DNA of 64,000 nucleotides from an uncultured Clostridia bacterium (GTDB lineage: Bacteria > Bacillota > Clostridia > Lachnospirales > Anaerotignaceae). The stretch lies in the NCBI GenBank assembly GCA_945868505.1, contig CAMBLO010000006.1:23779-87778 (forward strand). Direction: 5' to 3'. Below the pieces are notes generated by a model. The model was not told the DNA's origin and did not search any database. It saw only the letters and a program-made list of their open reading frames with translations. Below are positions 28,537-37,101 of the stretch, piece by piece. A program made the translations under genes and the position numbers. The number at the start of each line of letters is the position of its first letter. The first letter of the stretch is position 1.

Positions 28537-29436
28537 ATGAAAAAAATCCTTGGCGTGGTGCTTTTTTATATACTTTTGGCGGTGCTTCTCCTGCCTCTTT
28601 TGGTGACGGCTCTTTGCGGCGGCTTTGGCAAAGAGATGCCCCAACAGGCGAAGGCTCTTTACGGCTTGGCAGACCTTGCCCCGTTGGATTCTGAATTGGA
28701 GGAATACGTAGTAGGGGTGGTGGCGGCGGAAATGCCTGCGGCTTTCCCGGAAGAAGCCCTGAAAGCCCAAGCCGTTGCTGCCCGTACCTATCAGGTGCGG
28801 CAGATGCAGGCGGCGGGCAGTGATGCCGTCCTCTATGATGTGGGACAGGCATATATTACCTCGGAGGAACAGAAGAAAAAATGGGGGGAGAATTACGCTT
28901 TTTATGCCGCAAAAATACGAAATGCCGTCTGTGCTACGGCGGGGGAAATCATGGTATATGATGGTGAGCCTATTCTGGCGGCCTTCCATGCTCAAAGCGC
29001 AGGGAAAACAGAGGATGCGGAAAATGTCTGGAACAGCCCGGTGCCTTATCTGAAAAGCGTGGACAGCAGTGAGGACAAAAACGCCCCAGACAACAAAACC
29101 ACAGTGACCTTTTCCGCAAAGGAGATTTCGGACAAACTGGGCTGCGAAGCGAAAAATATTTCTATTCTCAGCCGTACCGATGCGGGCTATGTGGACAGGG
29201 TGCAGGTGGGAGACAAAACGTTTACGGGCAGAGAACTGCGGGAAGCCCTTGGCCTTCGCAGCACCAATTTTACTGTGGAAAAGGAAGGGGATGGCTTTCG
29301 CTTTACTGTATTTGGCTATGGACATGGGGCTGGCATGAGCCAGTATGGGGCATCCTTTTTGGCAGAAAAGGGAATGGATTACCATGAAATTTTGAAACAT
29401 TATTATACGGGCATCGATTTTCGGAAGATTGCATAA
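28537..29436 (+). CDS. spoIID: Stage II sporulation protein D (SpoIID/LytB domain)
   Basis: EYVVGVVAAEMPAAFPEEALKAQAVAARTY...FHAQSAGKTEDAENVW...GYGHGAGMSQYGA. Confidence 0.94.
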   Translation: MKKILGVVLFYILLAVLLLPLLVTALCGGFGKEMPQQAKALYGLADLAPLDSELEEYVVGVVAAEMPAAFPEEALKAQAVAARTYQVRQMQAAGSDAVLYDVGQAYITSEEQKKKWGENYAFYAAKIRNAVCATAGEIMVYDGEPILAAFHAQSAGKTEDAENVWNSPVPYLKSVDSSEDKNAPDNKTTVTFSAKEISDKLGCEAKNISILSRTDAGYVDRVQVGDKTFTGRELREALGLRSTNFTVEKEGDGFRFTVFGYGHGAGMSQYGASFLAEKGMDYHEILKHYYTGIDFRKIA

Positions 29437-29480
29437 AACCTTCCTGTGCTGGCAACAATAGCATCGGAGGTGCTATTGAA

Positions 29481-30176
29481 ATGAGAAAAAATGAGAAAGA
29501 AACAGCAAAGCGGATGCAGACCATCGCCATCTGCGGCTGTCTGTGTCTGGTGGCAGTGGGGGCAGGGGTGACCTATCGTGCCTTTGACAAAACCCCTGCG
29601 GAATCCGTTGATTTTGCGGAAGGGGAACAGCCCGTAACAGCGGTGCAGACCCCTACTGTGGATACGGCAATTTTAAATCGGGACAAGCAGAGCAACGACC
29701 CCGGGGAAACCCCTGATACAAAGGAAAAAACACCTGCAAAGCAGGAAGAGGAAAAACCCGCCAAGCCTGTGTTTGCCTATCCTGTGGAAGGGGAAATCCT
29801 TCTGCCTTACAGCATGGACCATGCCATCTATGACCCTACGTTGGACCAGTATCGCACCAATGCCAGCATTAGCCTTTCCGCAGAGGAAGGGACAGCAGTC
29901 AAAGCGGCGGCGGATGGCGTTGTGAAAAAGGTAAAAGAGGATACGGAAACGGGTATGACCGTTGTCATCGAACACGGGGAAAACTGGCTGACTACATACG
30001 GTCAGCTGGATGAGACCGTAAAAGTAAAGGAAGGCGAAACTGTAAAGCAGGGGCAGACCATTGGTTCTGTGGCTGCGCCAACAAAATATGGCGTGGCACT
30101 GGGCAGCCATCTGGAATTTGCCATGGAGCAGAACGGAGAACCGAAAGACCCTGCGGAAAATCTGAAGAAAAGCTGA
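29481..30176 (+). CDS. spoIIQ: M23/LytM-domain protein, SpoIIQ-like
   Basis: TM anchor, LytM domain (VVIEHGENWLTTYGQL..VKEGETVKQGQTIG), next to spoIID. Confidence 0.82.
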   Translation: MRKNEKETAKRMQTIAICGCLCLVAVGAGVTYRAFDKTPAESVDFAEGEQPVTAVQTPTVDTAILNRDKQSNDPGETPDTKEKTPAKQEEEKPAKPVFAYPVEGEILLPYSMDHAIYDPTLDQYRTNASISLSAEEGTAVKAAADGVVKKVKEDTETGMTVVIEHGENWLTTYGQLDETVKVKEGETVKQGQTIGSVAAPTKYGVALGSHLEFAMEQNGEPKDPAENLKKS

Positions 30177-30339
30177 ACGGGAAAGAAGTCTGGGGAAAAG
30201 TATTTTTTGTCAGGCTTCTTTTTTTGTGAAAAAGAATTGTGAAAAACCGCTTTTTCTGAAAAAACCGCTTTACGAAATTTCGGAAAGAGGATAAAATGGT
30301 AGGACAAGGGTAATCCTATTTAGACAGGGGGGTTGAAGT

Positions 30340-30855
30340 ATGAAACGTTTGTCTATCGTAAAAGGTGATATTGTAAAAGCAAAAACAGATGCCATCGTCA
30401 ATGCAGCCAATACGTCTCTTTTGGGGGGCGGCGGTGTGGATGGTGCCATCCATCGTGCCGCAGGGCCGGAGCTTTTGGCAGAATGTGAAACATTGCATGG
30501 CTGCCCCACCGGCGAGGCAAAAATCACAAAGGGCTATAAGCTGAAGGCGAAATATGTCATCCATACGCCCGGGCCCATTTGGCGGGGCGGCAAATGGGGC
30601 GAAGAGGAGCTTTTGGCAAATTGCTATAAAAATTCTCTTGCCCTAGCAAAGGAAAATGGCGTAAAATCCATTGCCTTCCCTTCCATCAGTACGGGGGTCT
30701 ATCGTTTCCCTGTGGACCAGGCGGCAAGGATCGCTGTGGGCGAGATTTTGCATTTTCTGGAAAATGACGATTCCATGGAACAGATCGTTTTGGTCTGCTT
30801 CGATGACAGAACCAAGGAAGCCTATCTGGATGCGCTGGCAGAGCTGACAGCATAA
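30340..30855 (+). CDS. Macro domain protein (O-acetyl-ADP-ribose deacetylase type)
   Basis: [38 protein letters not shown]. Confidence 0.94.
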   Translation: MKRLSIVKGDIVKAKTDAIVNAANTSLLGGGGVDGAIHRAAGPELLAECETLHGCPTGEAKITKGYKLKAKYVIHTPGPIWRGGKWGEEELLANCYKNSLALAKENGVKSIAFPSISTGVYRFPVDQAARIAVGEILHFLENDDSMEQIVLVCFDDRTKEAYLDALAELTA

Positions 30856-30875
30856 AAATCATACAAAAAACAATA

Positions 30876-30910
30876 AAATCTCGGGCAAAAAATGTCCGGG
30901 ATTTTTTATT
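30876..30910 (+). terminator. Rho-independent terminator
   Basis: AAAATCTCGGGCA...TGTCCGGGATTTTTTATT. Confidence 0.75.
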
Positions 30911-30971
30911 GATACAATTTGATATAAGATTTTATGTGAACCTATGAGCGATATGGCTACGAACATCCTTT

Positions 30972-31211
30972 TGTGGAAAAAGTGGAGAAACTCACCGGGT
31001 TATCCACAATTAAAATCCTTAGAACGCAAGTTTTCCACAAAGTTGTTCACATTATCCACAGTTTCCGTGGGAATAAATTGTGGAAAAAGGGGGAACGGAT
31101 GTGTTTTTTGTGGATTTCTGAAAAGCCCGAAAATCCGCCATTTTTCATTTAGAGAAAAATCCACAGAAATCTATAAACTGGATTATGGAAACTAAAAAAT
31201 AAAAATCCACC
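30972..31211. other. DnaA-box cluster
   Basis: TTATCCACA at 31000-31008 and 31052-31060; TTTTCCACA at 31031-31039(+), 30972-30980(-), 31079-31087(-); related 9-mers at 31043, 31109, 31157, 31203; AT-rich tract 31190-31320. Confidence 0.7.
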
Positions 31212-31457
31212 AAAATTTTTTGTTGGTATTGTCGCAAAAAAATTATCGAAAATTAAGGGATTTTTTTTCGAAAGAAAAAAGGGATTTGAAAAAATATGGA
31301 GAATATTAAGAATAAACGGGGAGAAAGTTTCTAAAAGAAATACCGTGCGATGGGTCAGAAAGATCCGATTTATCTTTTGAATCTCATCGGCGTTGCCGAT
31401 TTGATATATTTGCCGATCCTCCTTAGAGATGAGAGGATCACGAAGGGAGTTGTTTTT

Positions 31458-32003
31458 ATGCGTTATAACATTATTGGTAAGAACATCGATGTATGGGACA
31501 AAACAAAAGAGATGATTGAAAAGAAGATGGATCGTATCACTAAGCTGTTTCCTGCGGATACAGAAGCGACCATCACACTGAGTCTGGAAAAATTGGTTTC
31601 CACTGTTGAAGTGACCATTCCTATGAATAAAAGATATGTACGCGCAGAAGTACAGGATCCTGATATGACAGCAGCTATGGATAAAGCTGTGGATATCCTG
31701 GAAGGTCAGGTCGTACGTTATAAAAAACGGATGCGTACAAAAGTAAGAAGCGGCGCAGAAGCTTATGCAGCAGAATATGCAACCATTCTGGTTCCCGAAG
31801 AAGATTTGGATGATGAACCCATGGTGAAGATCGAAAAAGTAAAACATTTCGAAGTAAAACCTATGGATGCAGAAGAAGCCGTTATGGAAATGGAACTGGT
31901 AGGTCACAATTTCTTCGTATTCCGTAATGGGGAAACGGACGAAGTAAACGTTGTTTATAAGAGAAAGAACGGTACATACGGCCTGATCGAACCCGAATAT
32001 TGA
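31458..32003 (+). CDS. hpf: Ribosome hibernation promoting factor (long HPF/RaiA)
   Basis: MRYNIIGKNIDVWDKTKEMIEKKMDRITKLF; C-terminal EAVMEMELVGHNFFVFRNGETDEVNVVYKRKNGTYGLIEP. Confidence 0.95.
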   Translation: MRYNIIGKNIDVWDKTKEMIEKKMDRITKLFPADTEATITLSLEKLVSTVEVTIPMNKRYVRAEVQDPDMTAAMDKAVDILEGQVVRYKKRMRTKVRSGAEAYAAEYATILVPEEDLDDEPMVKIEKVKHFEVKPMDAEEAVMEMELVGHNFFVFRNGETDEVNVVYKRKNGTYGLIEPEY

Positions 32004-32099
32004 TAAAAGCGGAGAAAAGTCTTATGGAATAGCAATTTGACAAGGTCGCTGGCGAAGCGAGGCAAAGCACTATGACATAAGAAGTTTACGAAGCAACTC

Positions 32100-32133
32100 A
32101 AGCCTTAGACCTTTGGTCTAAGGCTTTCTTTTA
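32100..32133 (+). terminator. Rho-independent terminator
   Basis: AAGCCTTAGACctttGGTCTAAGGCTTTCTTTT. Confidence 0.75.
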
Positions 32134-32184
32134 GAAAAAATCAGGGGATGCGGCTGCATCTTTTTTCAGGAAAGGAGAATAGAT

Positions 32185-32598
32185 ATGTGGTTTGTATTTG
32201 CATTACTGTCTGCGATTTTTGCGGCACTGACCTCTATATTGGCAAAGATTGGGATAGATGGTGTCAATTCCAATTTGGCAACTGCCATCAGAACCGTAGT
32301 GGTAGTCATCATGGCATGGGGCATGGTTTTTTTGACCAATGCCCAGAGCGGCATTTCAGCCATCAGCAGAAAAAGCTGGATATTCTTGATTTTATCAGGT
32401 CTGGCAACAGGGGCATCATGGTTGTGTTATTACAGGGCATTGCAAATAGGGGAAGCATCAAAAGTAGTTCCCATTGATAAATTAAGCGTGGTCATTACAT
32501 TGGTGCTGGCTTTCGTATTTTTGCACGAAACCTTTACCATGAAGTCTTTGATCGGCTGTGTTCTGATCGGGATAGGAACGTTAGTTATGGTTCTGTAA
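32185..32598 (+). CDS. Single-domain EamA/DMT-type transporter
   Basis: MWFVFALLSAIFAALTSILAKIGI...YYRALQIGEASKVVPIDKLSVVITLVLAFVFLHE. Confidence 0.88.
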   Translation: MWFVFALLSAIFAALTSILAKIGIDGVNSNLATAIRTVVVVIMAWGMVFLTNAQSGISAISRKSWIFLILSGLATGASWLCYYRALQIGEASKVVPIDKLSVVITLVLAFVFLHETFTMKSLIGCVLIGIGTLVMVL

Positions 32599-32613
32599 AA
32601 TTTAAGTTACCAC

Positions 32614-32637
32614 AGAGAGCGGAAACGCTCTTTTTTT
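32614..32637 (+). terminator. Rho-independent terminator
   Basis: AGAGCGgaaaCGCTCTTTTTTT. Confidence 0.75.
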
Positions 32638-32721
32638 AATGAAAACATACTTTTGCCTTAATGAAGTTTTAATATTGTATCCTTAAAATGGAATATATAA
32701 CGAAAAAAGGAGGCGTATGCC

Positions 32722-34725
32722 ATGAAAAAAAGAGCTTTGGCGGCTTTGACTGTTCTCTGTGTTGCAGGGACACAGACAGCCTTTGCAGCCACAACAGAAA
32801 CGACCGTGTCCCTTTCCGATGACAAAATTCTGGTAAACGGAAAGGAAATTACAGAGGATGAAACGGCTGCCGTTTATCTGGATCACAAAAACGAAACCCA
32901 CAGCGATGTGCCGCAGGAACTGGCGGATTTGGAAAACAGAGTCATTACCATTACAGATGGAGGCACATACATCTTTAGCGGCAGGGCAACGGATGCCCAG
33001 ATTGCCGTTGCGGCGGAGGATTCTGACGATGTGCGTGTTGTCCTGAATGGGGTGGATATCACCTGCAGAACAGCGGCGGCTATTCAGGTTTATTCCGGTT
33101 CTGACCCCAGAACAGAAGGGGAATATGGTGTGACCATTGAAATTGCTGAAGGCAGCGAAAATGTGGTGAATGGTTCCCACACAAAGAAGACCGACGAAGA
33201 CGATATCAAGCATGATGCAGCCATCAGCTCCAATATTTCCCTGGGCTTTGAAGGCAACGGCGATTTGACCGTCAATGGGGATAATGAGGGCATTGAGGTG
33301 AAATATGGACACCTGACCTTCAACGGCGGGAATATTACCATAAATTCCAATGATGACCCCATCAATGGTTCCGAAGATGGTTATGCAGTGGTTACCATCA
33401 ATGACGGCTACATTTTCAGCTCCGTCACCAGCGACCCTCAGTATGAAGGGGACGGCTTGGATTCTAATGGCTACATTAAAATCAACGGCGGTACCGCTAT
33501 CAATCTGGCCCACCCTTACAGTATGGACAGCGGCATCGATTCTGACTGCGGTTCCTATATCAACGGCGGCATCGTTGTTGGGGCAGGCAATATGTACGAC
33601 CCTATTGAGGAGGATTCCGAACAGCTTTATATGCTGTTGCAGTTTTCCGAAAGCACAGACGACCTGCTGGTGGTGACGGATGAGAATGATACCCCCATCT
33701 TTGCCTACGATTTCCCTTATAGCTATACCTACATCGCTTTCAGCACACCGGAACTGGAGGAAGGCACCTACCATGTTTATTTGGGCGGCGAGATTGAAGG
33801 CGTAGAAAAGGACGGTCTGTATACGGAAATCACATCCTATACAGGGGGCACGCAGCTCCACCATGGCGGCGCTGTGGTAAATGACAAAGGCTTTGGCGGG
33901 CAAAGACCGGAGGGCATGGAACCGCCGGAAGGAATGCAAAAGGGCGAAAGACCTGCAGATGGTCAGCTGCCTGCGGATTTTGAAGAAAGAATGAAGGAAG
34001 AATTTGAAAAATGGGGCGAAGAAATGCCTGATGATTTCATGGAAAAACTGGAAAAGGGCGAAAGACCCGAGATGCCCGAGGGCATGGAAGGACAGATGCC
34101 ACCCAGAGGAGACAGACAGATGGCATCTTCTTCTGACACCATCACAGAAGAATTCCGCCTGAGTAAGGACAGCAAAACCTTCACAAATGTTTCTTCCGTG
34201 GTGAATGCTTCTGATTTTACAGATGTGGCGAAGGATGATTGGTATTACAATGCGGTCACTTCCGCAGCTTCCAAGGGCATCCTGAAAGGGGCAACGGAAA
34301 CCACCTTCGCACCCACAGCTACCATGACCAGGGGCGAAGCACTGGAAGCCATCTATGCACTGGCGGGCAAGCCTGCAGCAGGGGAAGCTACTTTCTCTGA
34401 TATTGATGCAAACGCTTCCTATTACGCAGCAGCGGCATGGGCGGAAAAGAACGGCATCCTGACAGATATCGCCGAAGGAAAGCTGGCAGCAGAGACAAAG
34501 GTAACCCGAGAGGAATTTGTACAAATGCTGTATAACTATCTGGGCGGCGGAGCTGAAGGCACACTGGACAAGAAATTTGCCGATGCAGAGAAAGTGACAG
34601 CGGAAAATGCCTTTGCATGGGCATTGGATTCCCATATCCTTTCCGGTAATCAGGAAAGCCTGCGCCCCTCTGCTTTGCTGACAAAGGCAGAAGCGGCAAC
34701 CATGCTGATGAATACAGGAAAATAA
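32722..34725 (+). CDS. Secreted carbohydrate-binding-domain (DUF4353-like) protein with C-terminal SLH domains
   Basis: Signal peptide; NNGS/NGDNEGIEVKYGHLTFNGGNITINSNDD beta-solenoid-like region; PEGMxxPEGMQKGERP low-complexity linker; FTDVAKDDWYYNAVTSAASKGILKG SLH. Confidence 0.8.
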   Translation: MKKRALAALTVLCVAGTQTAFAATTETTVSLSDDKILVNGKEITEDETAAVYLDHKNETHSDVPQELADLENRVITITDGGTYIFSGRATDAQIAVAAEDSDDVRVVLNGVDITCRTAAAIQVYSGSDPRTEGEYGVTIEIAEGSENVVNGSHTKKTDEDDIKHDAAISSNISLGFEGNGDLTVNGDNEGIEVKYGHLTFNGGNITINSNDDPINGSEDGYAVVTINDGYIFSSVTSDPQYEGDGLDSNGYIKINGGTAINLAHPYSMDSGIDSDCGSYINGGIVVGAGNMYDPIEEDSEQLYMLLQFSESTDDLLVVTDENDTPIFAYDFPYSYTYIAFSTPELEEGTYHVYLGGEIEGVEKDGLYTEITSYTGGTQLHHGGAVVNDKGFGGQRPEGMEPPEGMQKGERPADGQLPADFEERMKEEFEKWGEEMPDDFMEKLEKGERPEMPEGMEGQMPPRGDRQMASSSDTITEEFRLSKDSKTFTNVSSVVNASDFTDVAKDDWYYNAVTSAASKGILKGATETTFAPTATMTRGEALEAIYALAGKPAAGEATFSDIDANASYYAAAAWAEKNGILTDIAEGKLAAETKVTREEFVQMLYNYLGGGAEGTLDKKFADAEKVTAENAFAWALDSHILSGNQESLRPSALLTKAEAATMLMNTGK

Positions 34726-34745
34726 GTAAAATAAGCAAAAAAAGA

Positions 34746-34774
34746 AAGGTACTCGAAAACCGAGTACCTTTTTT
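34746..34774. terminator. Bidirectional terminator
   Basis: AAAGGTACTCGaaaaCCGAGTACCTTTTTT. Confidence 0.8.
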
Positions 34775-34778
34775 GATG

Positions 34779-36125
34779 TTACAGAGGTTTCTTTTCCCAA
34801 GGCTTCAACCGATAGAAGCCGAAGGAAAGAAGGGTGGACAAAGACCAGCCGAAGGGCCATGCCATCCAAATGCCCGTGGCACCGAAGCCGAGCCCCTTTG
34901 CGAAAACGAAGGCAAGGATTACCCGCAGCAGCAGGTCTGTGAATGTGGTAGTCATAAAATAGAGCATGGCACTGCCGCCCCGCAGAACCCCGTCGCACAT
35001 AACTTTGATGGTCACTACAAAATAGAAGGGTGTCACGATATGGAGGAAGGTGATACCTGCCTGAATGGCGGCTTGGCTTTCTGCCTTCATGAACAGACCC
35101 ATGGCTGTTTCGCTGCCGAAGAAATAGAACAGGAAGAAAGGAACACAGACCAAAATGCCCAGCAAAGCCCCGGCGCGGAAACCTTCCCCCACACGCTCTC
35201 GTTTTCCTGCACCCAAGTTTTGGGCTGTAAAGGAAGAAAGCCCATTTGACAGGGTCGTCATGCAGGTAACGGCAAAGGTGTTCAGCTTGATGGCGGCGGA
35301 ATAGCCGGCAATGACGGCGGAACCAAAGCTGTTGACCAAGGACTGGACGAACAGATTCCCCACGGAAACGAAGCACTGCTGCAAAATGCTGGGGATGGCA
35401 ACAATGGCGATCTGTTTCAGCATGGGGGCGGAAAATTTTTCATAGGGCTCATTGGTTCTTATCTGCTTCAAGCGATGGAGCAGGGTAATAAGGGCGAGAA
35501 CAGAAGCTGCCCCTTGGGCAACAAAGGTGGCCCATGCCACACCGGGAACGCCCATCCGCAGAACTACGACAAAAAGGATATCCAGCAGGATATTTGCCAC
35601 GGAAGAACCAATCAGGAAATACAGCGGCGTACGACTGTCCCCCAGAGAGGTAAAGATACCTGTGCAGATATTATAGAGGAACAGGAACAAAAAGCCGAAT
35701 ATGTAGATTTTCAGATACAGGGAGGCATCTGCAAAAACATTTTCGGGGGTCTGGATGAGGGCAAGGAGCCCATTCCCCAGAAGGAGCCCCAGAACAGTCA
35801 TCACGATGCTGACACCGATGCAGGCGAAAAAGATGGTGCAGACGGCTGTTTTCAGCTTGCCATATTGCCTGCCGCCGAACAAGCGGGAAACCACCACGGC
35901 ACAGCCGATATTGCTGCCCACAGCCACCGCCATGAAAATCATGGTGATGGGATAGGAGGCGCCAACGGCAGCCAAAGCATCCTCCCCGATGAACCGCCCG
36001 GCAATGATGCTGTCGGCAATGTTATACATTTGTTGGAACATAACGCTCAAAAGCATGGGTATGGAAAAGGCCCACAGCATTTTTCGGCTGCTGCCTTGGG
36101 TCAGATCTGTAATCAATCCAGTCAT
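34779..36125 (-). CDS. MATE family efflux transporter
   Basis: 12-TM protein; MLLSVMFQQMYNIADSIIAGRFIGEDALAAVGASYPI; ALGSNIGCAVVVSRLFGG-type motifs. Confidence 0.93.
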   Translation of the reverse strand: MTGLITDLTQGSSRKMLWAFSIPMLLSVMFQQMYNIADSIIAGRFIGEDALAAVGASYPITMIFMAVAVGSNIGCAVVVSRLFGGRQYGKLKTAVCTIFFACIGVSIVMTVLGLLLGNGLLALIQTPENVFADASLYLKIYIFGFLFLFLYNICTGIFTSLGDSRTPLYFLIGSSVANILLDILFVVVLRMGVPGVAWATFVAQGAASVLALITLLHRLKQIRTNEPYEKFSAPMLKQIAIVAIPSILQQCFVSVGNLFVQSLVNSFGSAVIAGYSAAIKLNTFAVTCMTTLSNGLSSFTAQNLGAGKRERVGEGFRAGALLGILVCVPFFLFYFFGSETAMGLFMKAESQAAIQAGITFLHIVTPFYFVVTIKVMCDGVLRGGSAMLYFMTTTFTDLLLRVILAFVFAKGLGFGATGIWMAWPFGWSLSTLLSFGFYRLKPWEKKPL

Positions 36126-36295
36126 CTCCTTAAACTTAAATCAAAATTTTCACACACAGACAGTATACTCCTTTTTTTGAGAAAAGAAAGAAAAAAGAAG
36201 GAGAATTTTTGGGAAGTGTGACAGTCGCCAAGGGGAATGTATTGTGGTATCATACTGAGATAGTGAAAAGAATGATTTGGTGAAGGAGCTTAAAA

Positions 36296-36886
36296 ATGGC
36301 AAAATTATATTTCAGATATGGTGTGATGGGCAGTTCAAAATCTGCCCAGGCGCTCATTACAAAATTCAATTATGAGGAACAGGGTATGCGGGTTTGGCTC
36401 ATCAAGCCTGCGGCGGATACCCGCTATGGGGTGGATAAGGTCCATTCCCGCATCGGGCTGGAACAGCAGGCGGACAGCATTGGGGAGGATATGGATTTAT
36501 ACCAGATTTTTCGGGATAGAGAACGGGAGTTTTATGATGTTATCATTGCCGATGAAGCACAGTTTCTGACTCCTGCCCATATCGAACAGTTGCGGGATAT
36601 CGTAGACCACTACAACGTACCTGTGTTCTGCTTTGGGCTGAGAACGGATTTCCGTACAAAACTATTTCCCGGCAGTGCAAGGCTTTTTGAATTGGCAGAT
36701 TCTATTTCCGAATTGAAAACCGTCTGCACCTGCGGCGGCAAGGCTATGGTAAATGCCCGTATCGACAGCGAGGGCAATATCATCACCGAAGGGGAGCAGT
36801 TCCTTTTGGGAGGCAATGAAAGCTATCGCCCCATGTGCTATAAATGCTGGAAGAAAGCGCAGGAACGGGAATCGGAAGAAGCATGA
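36296..36886 (+). CDS. tdk: Thymidine kinase
   Basis: GVMGSSKSAQAL P-loop, DEAQFLTP, FGLRTDFRTKLFPGS. Confidence 0.94.
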   Translation: MAKLYFRYGVMGSSKSAQALITKFNYEEQGMRVWLIKPAADTRYGVDKVHSRIGLEQQADSIGEDMDLYQIFRDREREFYDVIIADEAQFLTPAHIEQLRDIVDHYNVPVFCFGLRTDFRTKLFPGSARLFELADSISELKTVCTCGGKAMVNARIDSEGNIITEGEQFLLGGNESYRPMCYKCWKKAQERESEEA

Positions 36887-37101
36887 TGGAAAGAGAATAT
36901 TGTTTTTCTCTATAGAAAAGGATTGGAAACAACATATCAGGCACTGATTCAAATGGAAGGGTGCGTCCGGCGAAAAAATCATATTTAGATTCGCAAACGG
37001 ATTTGAAAAAAGGGGAATAACTCCTTTTAGAAAGAAAAATGATATGGATATAGGGATACAAAAGAAGTTTGCTGAAAATCAATCCCGGGAAGAGGATAGG
37101 T

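Noticed and set aside
27916-29400. 494-aa minus ORF
   Set aside because: N-terminal two thirds are antisense to spoIID; only the 27916-28458 part (start ATG at 28458 with RBS) looks genuine.
30960-31330. Calling the DnaA-box cluster a canonical oriC
   Set aside because: No dnaA/dnaN/rpmH/gidA neighbours and the majority gene orientation is + on both sides; reported only as a DnaA-box cluster.
31350-31457. N-terminal extension of hpf (MGQKDPIYLLNLIGVADLIYLPILLRDERITKGVVF)
   Set aside because: HPF homology begins at MRYNIIGKNIDVWD (31458), which has its own RBS; the upstream part is probably leader.
32683-35376. 897-aa minus-strand ORF
   Set aside because: Antisense to the CBM/SLH gene and read-through into MATE in the wrong frame; shadow ORF.
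36890-37100. c-di-AMP (ydaO) or other riboswitch upstream of trkH
   Set aside because: Position is suggestive, but I could not find the conserved ydaO core sequences.
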